A DNA stretch of 64,000 nucleotides from Chitinophagaceae bacterium (GCA_016787085.1 JAEUVJ010000070.1:1-64000), one strand, 5' to 3'. Numbered from the stretch's first letter, positions 32,623 through 41,796 are shown. Notes: generated from the letters alone by a model not told the origin. Numbers and translations are program-made.

Positions 32623-33411
32623 CTAATATTTGAGAATGTCCCTGACGAAGTTGTGGTATTCATCAAAAGAAGGAAGGTTATTATGGCCTCCTTTATGAAT
32701 GCGGATCAGTGTTATCTTACCGGGATTGATCTTTTGAAGCCGCTCGCTGTGTTTGATGGGTATCAGCCAGTCTTTGGTACCGTGGATGATATACGTATGG
32801 CATTTCACCTGCCGGATCCATTTGTCTGCCCGCAAGTGGAAACGCAATACGTATCTTACCGGCAGTATGGGCAAAAACCGTTCAGCTACTTTCAAAAAAC
32901 TATAATAAGGGGCATCCAGGATCAGGTATCGGGGATCATTATCCGAAGCGATCTTTGTGGCAAAGCCGCTACCGATGCTTCGGCCGTATACGATGATATG
33001 CTTTTCAGGATAGGTTTTGGTTAGTTCTTTATAGACAAACTGCATATCATTGAGCATATCCTTTTCACTTCGCTTACCGGTGCTTTTGCCAAAGCCGCGA
33101 TAGTCCACCAATACCACATCATAGTTGTAGCGGTAAAAATCCCGGGCATATTTAGCCCAGCCCTTTATACTTCTTGAATTGCCATGAAAGTAAAGTATCA
33201 GGCCGGCAGGTTGTTCCCGGAAAAAATGAAGCCCGTTGATACGTACACCGGGTTCCACATCAAAAAAGTACTCTTTGAAGGGGATATCGTATTTGAACTG
33301 GAAATCCTGTTTGAGTTTTTCCGGCTTGAAAATTAATTTTTCCTGGAGGAAATAAGCGAGCACTGAGAGCAGGGCTATGCTGCCAATGATATACCAGATG
33401 AAAGAGGGCAA
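32623..33411 (-). CDS. Membrane-anchored alpha/beta hydrolase (paralogue 2)
   Basis: This 262-residue protein has one N-terminal hydrophobic segment (5-21) and a Bem46-like hydrolase core. Its motifs are LYFHGNSRSIKGW, VDYRGFGKSTGKRSE, nucleophile GRSIGSG, acid IHGTKDWLIP and His KGGHNNLPSF. It is clearly paralogous to the protein at 30491-31318 (same FLQEKxxFxPxKL after the anchor). The active site faces the periplasm or the cytosol depending on topology, which the sequence does not settle. Confidence 0.88.
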   Translation of the reverse strand: MPSFIWYIIGSIALLSVLAYFLQEKLIFKPEKLKQDFQFKYDIPFKEYFFDVEPGVRINGLHFFREQPAGLILYFHGNSRSIKGWAKYARDFYRYNYDVVLVDYRGFGKSTGKRSEKDMLNDMQFVYKELTKTYPEKHIIVYGRSIGSGFATKIASDNDPRYLILDAPYYSFLKVAERFLPILPVRYVLRFHLRADKWIRQVKCHTYIIHGTKDWLIPIKHSERLQKINPGKITLIRIHKGGHNNLPSFDEYHNFVRDILKY

Positions 33412-33421
33412 AGTAGTTTTG

Positions 33422-33521
33422 GTTACAGGTTACTGGTTGCAGGTTGTGTAAATTGAAAATACAATATTATTACGAATAGCCTGACAGGTGTACCTGAAAC
33501 CGGAAACTAGTAACCTGTAAC
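33422..33521. repeat. Inverted-repeat element between kup and hydrolase
   Basis: GTTACAGGTTACTGGTT (33422-33438) is the inverse of AACTAGTAACCTGTAAC (33505-33521) with one mismatch in 17. The arms bracket about 66 bp of AT-rich DNA and fill the whole gap between kup and the hydrolase. It could be a decayed miniature element. A foldback could also end kup transcription. Confidence 0.6.
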
Positions 33522-33524
33522 AGA

Positions 33525-35498
33525 TTAGTCCTCCACCCTTTTCAACTTAAGGTTTGTAACCGGGGCAACGATCAGTGGGAACTTCTCCACCGTTACATTG
33601 GCCACATCCAGACCAAAACCTCTTTCTTCAGACAAGCTATGCTCTTTCAGCCAGAAGTGGAGCTTCATGATCACCCGTTCAATAAATGGTAATTCATTAT
33701 CCTGGCTCAGGTATTTTTCCATGACCATGAACTGGAAGTCTCCCACTGTGTTACTGCTGGCTAAGCTTTCGTAACGGCTGATGATATTGACCTCTTTGTT
33801 AGCTACCAGGTCCTCCACCACTTTGCGGAACATGAGGTTAATGCGGGGCTCCATCCTGAAGCCAAGACGGAAATCCACACGTATGATATCGTTGGGAATG
33901 ATGTGCTCCACTTTGTATTCGCAAGTATAGGGATCATCCAGCGTGTCAACGTGTACAAACCAATAGATATCGGAACGTTTGGGTTTTTTGTTCAGGATAG
34001 AATAAATGATCTTATGTTCGATCTCTTTGGGATTGTTTGCACTGGTCAGGTAAACTAAATGGGTAGCATACTTGGGTACGGCTTTGTCGTTACTCAGTTC
34101 CTGTATTTTGGGAATGTAGTGTTCAAGCCGTACAAACTCCACATAGCGGTTCTTGATCTTGCGGGCCCTGTACCATACATACATTACGCCGAACATGATA
34201 CCGCCTACAAGAAGAGTGATATAACCGCCATGAACGAACTTATCCATCAGGGCGATAAAATACCCGGCCTCTACCACAAAATAGCCCACTAAAAAAATGT
34301 ATATCCAGGCTGATTTCACCCGGTGCAACACCAGGTAGTTGGCAAATAAGATAGTGGTCATTAACATGGTCATGATAATGGCAAGGCCATAAGCGGCTTC
34401 CATATTGGATGATTTCCGGAAATACAGGACCACACCCACACAGCCGACAAACATTAATAAATTGATGGCAGGGATAAATAGCTGCCCTTTTTCTTCCGAC
34501 GGGTATCTTATTTTCACTTTAGGCCAAAGGTTAAGCCGCATGGCCTCGCTGATCAGGGTAAAAGCACCTGACACCATCGCCTGGCTGGCAATGATGGCGG
34601 CTGCAGTAGCTATTACTACACCGGCAATAATGAACCAGGAAGGCATGAGGTCATAAAAGGCATTGATCCCCATAGATTGCTTGACTTCTTCCGTTATCCT
34701 AAGCCCACTGTGGTGAGACAACAGGTAGGCTCCCTGCCCGAAATAGTTTATCAGCAGGCAGGTTTTAACATAGATCCATGATACCCTGATATTACTTCTG
34801 CCGCAGTGACCCAGATCGCTATAAAGGGCTTCGGCGCCCGTAGTACAAAGAAATACGGCCCCAAGAAGCCAGAAGCCTTCAGGATATGTTCTGAGAAACT
34901 CGATAGCGTAATGAGGGCTCAGGGCTTTAAAAATGGCCAGGTCATCAAATACATGAAAAGCACCGAGTACAGCCAGCATAGTGAACCAGGTCAGCATTAC
35001 CGGGCCAAATAGTTTTCCGATGGAAGCGGTACCGAATTGCTGCATAAAGAAGAAAAGGGACAGTATGATCAATACAATGATCACGATAGTATCTGTGGGC
35101 ATACCCCGGAGGATAGGAAGTTTGTCAAGTCCCTCCACAGCAGAGGTAATAGAGATCGGAGGTGTGATAATTCCGTCTGCGAGCAAGGCAGCCCCGCCGA
35201 GCATTGCCGGTATCACCAGCCATTTTTTTCTTCTTCTTACTAAAGCATAAAGAGCAAATGTGCCACCCTCACCCCTGTTATCGGCCCGGAGGATAAGTAT
35301 CACATATTTGATGGTGGTTTGTAATGTCAGCGTCCAGATGATACAGGACAAGGAGCCCAGGATCAGTTCCTCACTTACTACCCTGCCGTTGATGATGGCA
35401 TTGAAAACGTATAAAGGGGATGTCCCGATGTCTCCGTAAATAATTCCAAGAGCGATAAGGAGTCCTGCTGCGGTTGCCTTGTTGGTCGAAATTTTCAC
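33525..35498 (-). CDS. kup: Kup-family potassium transporter
   Basis: This 657-residue protein is a KUP/HAK/KT K+-H+ symporter. The first helix carries the family signature GIIYGDIGTSPLYV (about 18-31). About 12 hydrophobic helices run to residue 430, with ADGIITPPISI and TGAEALYSDLGHCG. A cytosolic C-terminal domain of about 220 residues follows. The start is GTG at 35498; no in-frame ATG lies upstream. A promoter with a leader of about 50 nt precedes it. Confidence 0.96.
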   Translation of the reverse strand: MKISTNKATAAGLLIALGIIYGDIGTSPLYVFNAIINGRVVSEELILGSLSCIIWTLTLQTTIKYVILILRADNRGEGGTFALYALVRRRKKWLVIPAMLGGAALLADGIITPPISITSAVEGLDKLPILRGMPTDTIVIIVLIILSLFFFMQQFGTASIGKLFGPVMLTWFTMLAVLGAFHVFDDLAIFKALSPHYAIEFLRTYPEGFWLLGAVFLCTTGAEALYSDLGHCGRSNIRVSWIYVKTCLLINYFGQGAYLLSHHSGLRITEEVKQSMGINAFYDLMPSWFIIAGVVIATAAAIIASQAMVSGAFTLISEAMRLNLWPKVKIRYPSEEKGQLFIPAINLLMFVGCVGVVLYFRKSSNMEAAYGLAIIMTMLMTTILFANYLVLHRVKSAWIYIFLVGYFVVEAGYFIALMDKFVHGGYITLLVGGIMFGVMYVWYRARKIKNRYVEFVRLEHYIPKIQELSNDKAVPKYATHLVYLTSANNPKEIEHKIIYSILNKKPKRSDIYWFVHVDTLDDPYTCEYKVEHIIPNDIIRVDFRLGFRMEPRINLMFRKVVEDLVANKEVNIISRYESLASSNTVGDFQFMVMEKYLSQDNELPFIERVIMKLHFWLKEHSLSEERGFGLDVANVTVEKFPLIVAPVTNLKLKRVED

Positions 35499-35553
35499 TT
35501 GCTGTAGTTGATGGTCGTTCCGGTACAGATCAAACCTGCGTGGGAAACGCTTG

Positions 35554-35582
35554 CAAAGGTATAGGCAAAAAACAATTACAAA
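35554..35582 (-). promoter_or_regulatory. kup promoter
   Basis: On the minus strand TTTG (plus 35579-35582), a 17-bp spacer and TACCTTTG (plus 35554-35561) give a full -33/-7 match. An inverted repeat GAATAC/GTATTC (35583-35588, 35599-35604) lies just upstream and could be an operator. Confidence 0.65.
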
Positions 35583-35767
35583 GAATACCTTGTTAAAAGT
35601 ATTCCTTTTGCCCCGCTAACAGCCGTTGATAAAATCCCCGATGCAACTTTTTCCGTTTTTTTACCGTTGTTCATGTAATAAGTGCCTTTCAGGCATCAGT
35701 TTTGAAACAAAACTTGTTGCTTTTGACTGCCAACCAGTAACTTTAATCAGCAAAAAATCACAATATT

Positions 35768-37291
35768 ATGATCCGTGGAAAATGGATGCTTGCCCTGATT
35801 CTTTCGATCACAGCTTTTTCTGTATCCGCCCAGAAAATTGTTTATTCTGAATATGACAGGGACGATACCCGCCGTATGAATTTTGAGATCGCCGGTAAGA
35901 TCGGCGGCAATTTCCTTATCTATAAGAATGTCCGCAATGCTAATTGGATCTCCGTGCTGGACAACGACATGAAAGAGATCGCCAAAGTAGAGCAGGATTA
36001 TGTGCCGGACAATGACCGGATGATCAATGTTGACTTTTTTTCCTTCCCGGATTATTGCTACATGATCTACCAGTACCAGAAAAGAAGTATTGTGTATTGC
36101 ATGGCCGCAAAGATTGATGGCAGCGGAAAAAAGGTGGGAGAGGTGATGCAACTGGATACCACGCAGATCGGTTTTGCCGCCAGCAACAAGATATACTCTG
36201 TCATTGCCAGCGAGGATAAAGGCAGGCTGATCGCTTTCAAGATCAACAGCAAGAACCGGAAGAATTATATCGTTACCACATTGCTTTATGATAACCAGCT
36301 TTCGCTGCTTAAGAAAAGCAGGCTGAATATGGAAATGGAAGACAGGGACGATTATTTGGACAAGTTCCAGTTAGACAATGACGGCGACCTGGTGTTCACC
36401 AAATTCGACAGGCTCAATAGTGAGAATATCGGCAAGGCTTTTTTTGTAGTCAAGTATGCGCAGGCCGATTCCTTTGCTATGTCGCAACTAAATACAGAAG
36501 ATATCTATCTTGACGAATTGCACATCAAACCGGATAACACCAACAAGCGCTTCTTTATTACTTCTTTTTACACCAAACAACGCAGGGGCAATACCGAGGG
36601 ATATTATTTTTATATATGGGATAAGCAATCCGGGCGCCTTATTAAAGAAGATACGATCGTTTTCAGCGATGAGCTGAGGCGGGAGGCCCGTGGCAATGCC
36701 AGTACACGGATGGCTTTCAATGATTATTTTATCCGCAACATTATTGTGCGCAGGGATGGGGGCTTTATCATCAGCAGCGAGGCCTATTATACCACTTCAA
36801 GAGGCAATGTGTTCAACCGGTGGAATTACCTGTACGGCTCTCCTTTCATGCGTATGTCAGATTACTATTATTATTCGCCTTATTACAGCAGTTATTGGTG
36901 GAACTCCAGGTCGAATACAGGCGGGAATGTCCGTTACCAGGCAGATAATATCACCGTCCTTTCCTTTGATAAGAACGGGCGCCGGGAATGGGCCAATGTG
37001 ATTTCCAAAGAGCAGTTCGACGACCAATCAGATGACCTGATCTCTTATCAGTTGGTGAATACCGGCGGGCAACTGCATATCCTTTTTAATAACATGGAAA
37101 GAAGGACCCTGCTGTTGAATGATTTCAGCATTACCCCGGATGGCAACATCAACAGGAGCCCGACACTTAAGAACCTCGATAAAGGGTATGAGTTCATGCC
37201 CAAATATGCCAAACAGGTAAGTGCGAGGCAAATAATCATTCCATGTTTGTACAGGAACTATATTTGCTTTGCCAAAATAGACTATAACTAA
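35768..37291 (+). CDS. Secreted protein of unknown function
   Basis: This 507-residue protein has a signal peptide (1-21, FSVSAQ). The rest is beta-rich with repeating strand-turn segments and a Tyr/Ser/Trp-rich stretch (about 360-385, YYYYSPYYSSYWW). There is no T9SS tail, lipobox or membrane helix, so it is predicted to be periplasmic. The strand spacing could form a beta-propeller, but no repeat signature is clear. A -7-like TAACTTTA lies at 35738-35745. It is 22 bp upstream of the DUF6427-like gene, so the two may be co-transcribed. Confidence 0.75.
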   Translation: MIRGKWMLALILSITAFSVSAQKIVYSEYDRDDTRRMNFEIAGKIGGNFLIYKNVRNANWISVLDNDMKEIAKVEQDYVPDNDRMINVDFFSFPDYCYMIYQYQKRSIVYCMAAKIDGSGKKVGEVMQLDTTQIGFAASNKIYSVIASEDKGRLIAFKINSKNRKNYIVTTLLYDNQLSLLKKSRLNMEMEDRDDYLDKFQLDNDGDLVFTKFDRLNSENIGKAFFVVKYAQADSFAMSQLNTEDIYLDELHIKPDNTNKRFFITSFYTKQRRGNTEGYYFYIWDKQSGRLIKEDTIVFSDELRREARGNASTRMAFNDYFIRNIIVRRDGGFIISSEAYYTTSRGNVFNRWNYLYGSPFMRMSDYYYYSPYYSSYWWNSRSNTGGNVRYQADNITVLSFDKNGRREWANVISKEQFDDQSDDLISYQLVNTGGQLHILFNNMERRTLLLNDFSITPDGNINRSPTLKNLDKGYEFMPKYAKQVSARQIIIPCLYRNYICFAKIDYN

Positions 37292-37313
37292 AACCAGCTA
37301 ATTCCCTGTATTC

Positions 37314-38312
37314 TTGACCGGCCTATTCAAACAGAAAAACCCCGCTAACATCCTTCTGCTGCTTGGATTTGGTGTCCTGATCAAGCTGCCCATGTTTATG
37401 CACCCGCATGTGCCCGGCAGCAAACCCGCAGACGGAGTGTTTTTTGAATCTATCCTGCGTTTTCTTCAACCCGCAGGGAAATCATTCCCATCAGTATACC
37501 CCTTACTGGCATTTGCTCTTCTTTTCGTTCAGGCGGTCATACTGACACGGTTTGTCATCATGCAAAAAATGATCAGTAAGCCTAATTACCTCCCGGGTAT
37601 GGCGTATATGCTGATCACGTCGCTGATGCCGGAATGGAATTATTTTTCAGCTCCTTTGCTGATCAACAGTATCCTTTTACTGATATTGTCCGGCTTGTTC
37701 AGGATATATAACCAATCCAATGCTAAAGGAACGATCTTTAATATCGGGCTGGCACTGGGTATTGCAGGTTTTCTTTTTGTGTCTTCGCTGACGTTTGTTG
37801 TCTGGATATTGCTGGCACTGGCAGTAATGCGTCCTTTCCGCCTGAATGAGTGGCTGCTTTGTATCCTGGGTATTACCACCCCATTTTATTTTTATGCCAT
37901 CTACATTTTCATAACAGATAAATGGAGCTGGCAGGCCTTTCTGCCTCATATCAGCATCGGCCTTCCTTCCCTGCAACAGTCCGCCTGGCTGGCAGGTAGT
38001 GTATTCCTGATCATGGTGCCTTTCCTCGTGGGAGGATATTATGTACAGGATAACCTGCGAAGAATGCTGATCAATGTAAGAAAGGGATGGAGTTTATTGC
38101 TGCTGTATCTTTTAGTGAGTTTATTACTTCCTTTTGTCAATACCAGCGACACCTTTGAGAACTGGATAATGGCCATGGTGCCGATGGCAGCGTTTCATGC
38201 ATGTACTTACTTTTATTCCTCATGGCGCATTTTCCCGCTTATACTTTTCTGGCTCACCACCGCTTTTGTACTGGCATACCAGTATGCCGGACCAGGGTGG
38301 GTTGCCACCTGA
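37314..38312 (+). CDS. DUF6427-like integral membrane protein
   Basis: This 332-residue protein has about nine to ten hydrophobic helices and opens with LFKQKNPANILLLLGFG, as in Bacteroidota DUF6427 proteins (family recalled from pattern). The frame has a stop at 37299 and no ATG before residue 26 or later, so translation most likely begins at TTG 37314. The function is unknown. It lies 22 bp after the secreted protein and just before purQ, whose promoter follows its end. Confidence 0.78.
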   Translation: MTGLFKQKNPANILLLLGFGVLIKLPMFMHPHVPGSKPADGVFFESILRFLQPAGKSFPSVYPLLAFALLFVQAVILTRFVIMQKMISKPNYLPGMAYMLITSLMPEWNYFSAPLLINSILLLILSGLFRIYNQSNAKGTIFNIGLALGIAGFLFVSSLTFVVWILLALAVMRPFRLNEWLLCILGITTPFYFYAIYIFITDKWSWQAFLPHISIGLPSLQQSAWLAGSVFLIMVPFLVGGYYVQDNLRRMLINVRKGWSLLLLYLLVSLLLPFVNTSDTFENWIMAMVPMAAFHACTYFYSSWRIFPLILFWLTTAFVLAYQYAGPGWVAT

Positions 38313-38376
38313 TGGTAGCTGCGCCTTGTTTGTCGCCCGTTTCCGGCTTGTGGCTTACAGCTTTCTCCTAAAAGCG

Positions 38377-38384
38377 TATCTTTG
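38377..38384 (+). promoter_or_regulatory. purQ -7 element
   Basis: TATCTTTG matches TAnnTTTG exactly, 25 nt before the purQ ATG. The -33 element is unclear. Confidence 0.5.
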
Positions 38385-38409
38385 GCCTTCATTATTCAAT
38401 CCCATTATT

Positions 38410-39087
38410 ATGAAGTTTGGCGTAGTTGTTTTCCCGGGTTCCAATTGCGACAGGGATATGCAGGATGCGTTGGCAGATGACCTGAATCAGGAAGTGATCA
38501 TGCTCTGGCATAAGGATAAAGACCTTAGCCACTTCAGTACAGAAGATTGCATTGTGTTACCAGGCGGTTTTTCTTTCGGTGACTACCTGCGTTGCGGGGC
38601 CATAGCCCGGTTCAGTCCTATGATGCAAAGTGTGATCGAATTTGCCAATGCTGGAGGAAAAGTCTTCGGGGTATGCAATGGCTTCCAGGTATTATGCGAG
38701 TCACATTTACTGCCCGGGGCTTTATTACGGAATGCCAATCAACAATTTGTTTGTAAGAATGTTTTTATCAAAGACCAGGATGAGAATATTTTCAAGATAC
38801 CGGTGGCACATGGAGAAGGCCGTTATTATGCGGATGACAGGACCTTACAGGAACTGGAAGCGAATAACCAGGTAATATTCCGTTATTGTGATGATAGCGG
38901 CAAGATCACCAATGAGGCCAACCCGAATGGGGCCATACGGAATATTGCGGGTATTTGTAATAAGAACAGGAATGTATTTGGCATGATGCCCCACCCGGAA
39001 AGAGCCTGTTCTGCCGTGCTGGGGAATACGGACGGCCAGGCTATTATCAGGAATTTGCTGATGGCCGAGCAACTGGTAGGCCTGTAA
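38410..39087 (+). CDS. purQ: Phosphoribosylformylglycinamidine synthase glutaminase subunit
   Basis: This 225-residue PurQ supplies ammonia from glutamine to PurL in the fourth step of purine synthesis. The class I glutaminase nucleophile is the Cys in GVCNGFQVL. The His-Glu pair is in MMPHPERA near the C-terminus, and the N-terminus KFGVVVFPGSNCDRDM is diagnostic. The ATG at 38410 is the true start; the frame is open for 71 codons upstream, overlapping the previous gene. It is encoded separately from PurL, which is not in the window. Confidence 0.97.
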   Translation: MKFGVVVFPGSNCDRDMQDALADDLNQEVIMLWHKDKDLSHFSTEDCIVLPGGFSFGDYLRCGAIARFSPMMQSVIEFANAGGKVFGVCNGFQVLCESHLLPGALLRNANQQFVCKNVFIKDQDENIFKIPVAHGEGRYYADDRTLQELEANNQVIFRYCDDSGKITNEANPNGAIRNIAGICNKNRNVFGMMPHPERACSAVLGNTDGQAIIRNLLMAEQLVGL

Positions 39088-39155
39088 ACGGGTCTTTTAA
39101 CATTATGTAAGCCCCTTTTGTCACTTTAGTTACAGAAATACAAATCCGGGGTATA

Positions 39156-39163
39156 TATTTTTG
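39156..39163 (+). promoter_or_regulatory. -7 element for the DsbD-alpha gene
   Basis: TATTTTTG matches TAnnTTTG exactly, 17 nt before the ATG at 39181. No -33 TTTG lies at the usual spacing. Confidence 0.5.
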
Positions 39164-39180
39164 GAGTATATATCGGAACA

Positions 39181-39630
39181 ATGAAAAAAGCATTTCTCCT
39201 TTTATCAGTTTTTGCAGTAGTGGTTTTTGCACAGGCACAGGTAAATCCTGTGAACTGGACATTTACAGCTAAAAAGATAAATGATAAGACCTACGAGTTG
39301 CATATTGCGGCTACCATTCAGTCAGGCTGGCACCTCTTTTCACAATCTCAGCCGGAGGACGCCATTGCCGAGCCTACTGTGATCGCCTTTAATAAGAACC
39401 CTTTGCTGACATTGGACGGTAAAGCAAAAGAGGAAGGAAAGCTGGAGAAGTTCCATGATGCCAAACTGGACCTGTCGGCCAACCAGTATTCAGAAAGTGT
39501 AAAATTCGTGCAGGTAGTAAAACTGAAAGCAAAAGCCAAAACCAATGTGAGCGGCAGTGTCAGGTTTCAGACATGTAACGACAAAAGATGTTTGCCGCCC
39601 AAAACAGTAACATTCAATGTGGCTATATAA
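39181..39630 (+). CDS. Stand-alone DsbD alpha-domain protein
   Basis: This 149-residue periplasmic protein has a signal peptide (1-20, FAQAQ). It consists only of the immunoglobulin-like DsbD-alpha domain, ending with the redox pair in FQTCNDKRCLPP (two Cys five residues apart). In the family this domain receives electrons from the membrane part of DsbD and passes them to periplasmic thiol proteins. It lies 68 bp upstream of dsbD, whose own alpha domain lacks these cysteines, so this protein probably serves as the detached alpha module. A strong terminator hairpin follows. Confidence 0.88.
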   Translation: MKKAFLLLSVFAVVVFAQAQVNPVNWTFTAKKINDKTYELHIAATIQSGWHLFSQSQPEDAIAEPTVIAFNKNPLLTLDGKAKEEGKLEKFHDAKLDLSANQYSESVKFVQVVKLKAKAKTNVSGSVRFQTCNDKRCLPPKTVTFNVAI

Positions 39631-39653
39631 CAGCAATAAAAAATGAATATATG

Positions 39654-39685
39654 CAAACGGGTTCTTGATGAACTCGTTTGTTTTT
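39654..39685 (+). terminator. Terminator or attenuator directly before dsbD
   Basis: An 11-bp stem (39654-39664 with 39670-39680, one G-T pair), loop TTGAT and five T (39681-39685) make a textbook intrinsic terminator. It ends 13 bp before the dsbD ATG and no promoter is visible between them, so dsbD depends on read-through. Confidence 0.8.
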
Positions 39686-39698
39686 AAAGAGAGATACG

Positions 39699-41666
39699 AT
39701 GAAAAGCCGATACAGGATCATTACCTTTTTTCTGTTACTGACGCTATCCTGTTTTTCCGTTTTTGCACAGGACGGTGGTTCCATCTTTCCCTGGAAAGTT
39801 TCCAGTAAAAAGACAGGGGAGGGGAAATATGAACTGGTTTTTTCTGTTCAGCCTGCCGGTCAATGGGAACTGTATTCACCTGCACAGAAAATAGACCTGC
39901 CTACCACAGAGTTGCAATTCACTGACTCGTCCATTATTCATGATGGGAAGTTCTCAGAAAAGGGGGAAGTAAAAGAAATAAAACATCCTTTGTTTGAAGA
40001 AGGGATGCTCAGGGCGTATCAATCACCCGTTGAATGGGTAACGACTGTTACATTCCCTGATAAAGACAGTGTGCCGGCGAAACTGCAGGGAAAATTCCTT
40101 TACACGTATGGCCGGTCAGCCGACACCGCTTTTTATCCTTCCACAGAGTTTGCTTTTACGGTAGCGATGGAAGGTGGAATAGAGTCAGGCACAAAGATAA
40201 AAGTGGCCTCTATTGATATTCATAATCCCGTAAATAACTGCGGCGATGATGATACAAAGAATAAAAGCATTGCGACTATCTTCCTGCTGGGTTTCCTGGG
40301 CGGATTGATCGCTTTGCTGACGCCCTGTGTATTCCCCATGATACCGGTGACAGTAACATTTTTTACAAAAAAATCGCAGCACAGAGGAAAGGGCGTTACA
40401 AATGCTGTATTATATGGCCTTTTCATTTTTCTTATTTATATCCTGATCACGATCCCGTTTCATATTGCCAACAAAGCGATCAGCCCCGAGATATTCAATA
40501 ATATTTCTACAAACGTCTGGCTCAACCTGGTGTTCTTTGCCATCTTTATCTTCTTTGCACTTTCCTTCTTCGGGCTTTTTGAAATTGGATTGCCTTCAGG
40601 TCTTGCCAATAAGGCCGATTCCCGTTCCGGGCTGGGAAATATAGGCGGTATCTTTTTTATGGCGGCTACCCTTGCTATCGTTTCCTTTTCCTGTACGGGG
40701 CCGATACTGGGAACATTGCTGGTGGGGGTGGCGGAGCAGGGCGCCTGGCCGTTGACCGCCGGAGCCGCGGGTTTTGGACTGGCACTGGGGCTGCCTTTTG
40801 CTTTATTTGCTATGTTCCCGCATTGGTTGCAATCTTTACCAAAATCAGGCGGATGGATGACCGATGTAAAAGTGGTACTTGGATTTTTAGAACTGGCATT
40901 AGCTGTAAAATTTCTATCGAATGCTGACCTGGTAAAACAATGGGGACTGCTGAAGAGAGAGATTTTTATCGGACTTTGGATATTATTTGGATTACTGACC
41001 GTTTTATACCTCGCAGGAATTTTGAGAATTAAAAACAGTACACCCGTCAAAAGGTTTTCTGTGACAAGGATCGCTTTTATTGTTCTTTTCAGTGCGATCA
41101 CGATCTACCTGATACCGGGGCTGACCAATACCAGGTGGGCTGATCTGAAACTCATCAGCGGGTTCCCTCCGCCCAGAGCCACCTACAGCCTGTACAGCTC
41201 GTCGCATGGGAATCACGCTATTTTCGAGCCGATACAAAATGATTATAAAGCAGCGCTGGCATTGGCCAAAAAAGAGAATAAGCCGGTGTTAATTGATTTT
41301 ACCGGATGGGCTTGTGTGAACTGCCGCCGCATGGAGGAAAAGGTATGGCCCGATAAGCTGGTGGATAGCCTGATGAGAAATGAGTTTGTTGTAGTTTCAT
41401 TATATGTGGATGAAAGAAGAAAGCTGCCGCTGACCGAGCAAACTGTTGTCAATACTTCCAGCGGGGAAAAATCAATCGTAACGGTCGGTGATAAATGGGC
41501 GACTTTCCAGACAGAGAACTTCGGCGCTACATCCCAGCCACAATATGCTATTCTTACACCGGATGAAAAGGCCCTGACCAAAACAAAATTCTATACACCG
41601 GATGCGGATGAATTTGTAGCCTGGCTGCAGTGCGGGCTGGACGCTTTTCAGAGAAATAAGCAATAG
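39699..41666 (+). CDS. dsbD: Thiol:disulfide interchange protein DsbD (alpha domain without cysteines)
   Basis: This 655-residue protein moves reducing power across the inner membrane. It has a signal peptide (to FAQDG), an N-terminal alpha-like domain, a central CcdA-like membrane domain (about 195-480) with redox Cys in LTPCVFPM and FSCTGPILG, and a C-terminal thioredoxin-like domain with WACVNC. The place where the alpha domain should carry Cys-x4/5-Cys reads YTYGRSADTAFYPS, so this domain seems redox-inactive. The neighbouring 149-aa protein keeps the pair. The start is ATG 39699; a TTG at 39678 lies inside the terminator. Confidence 0.93.
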   Translation: MKSRYRIITFFLLLTLSCFSVFAQDGGSIFPWKVSSKKTGEGKYELVFSVQPAGQWELYSPAQKIDLPTTELQFTDSSIIHDGKFSEKGEVKEIKHPLFEEGMLRAYQSPVEWVTTVTFPDKDSVPAKLQGKFLYTYGRSADTAFYPSTEFAFTVAMEGGIESGTKIKVASIDIHNPVNNCGDDDTKNKSIATIFLLGFLGGLIALLTPCVFPMIPVTVTFFTKKSQHRGKGVTNAVLYGLFIFLIYILITIPFHIANKAISPEIFNNISTNVWLNLVFFAIFIFFALSFFGLFEIGLPSGLANKADSRSGLGNIGGIFFMAATLAIVSFSCTGPILGTLLVGVAEQGAWPLTAGAAGFGLALGLPFALFAMFPHWLQSLPKSGGWMTDVKVVLGFLELALAVKFLSNADLVKQWGLLKREIFIGLWILFGLLTVLYLAGILRIKNSTPVKRFSVTRIAFIVLFSAITIYLIPGLTNTRWADLKLISGFPPPRATYSLYSSSHGNHAIFEPIQNDYKAALALAKKENKPVLIDFTGWACVNCRRMEEKVWPDKLVDSLMRNEFVVVSLYVDERRKLPLTEQTVVNTSSGEKSIVTVGDKWATFQTENFGATSQPQYAILTPDEKALTKTKFYTPDADEFVAWLQCGLDAFQRNKQ

Positions 41667-41770
41667 GCAATGATCAACAGGCAAAGTCACATGCTTACAA
41701 TTTCCCGTATAAAAAGAGCATTAAAATAGCCGTAAAGGGTTGACTATTGCTTATTGTTAATTGCCTATTG
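41661..41770. repeat. Imperfect inverted repeat after dsbD
   Basis: CAATAGGCAAT (41661-41671) reappears inverted as ATTGCCTATTG (41760-41770), with partly matching flanks (GATCAACA versus TGTTA). It lies in the 333-bp gap between dsbD and the sigma factor gene, which also holds a terminator and a second repeat element and has no gene. Confidence 0.5.
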
Positions 41771-41796
41771 AAACAAATTAACCTGTATAAAAATGA

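Noticed and set aside
38197..38409. Upstream extension of purQ
   Set aside because: It overlaps the DUF6427-like gene, has no PurQ similarity and lies mostly upstream of the purQ -7 element. ATG 38410 starts the conserved domain.
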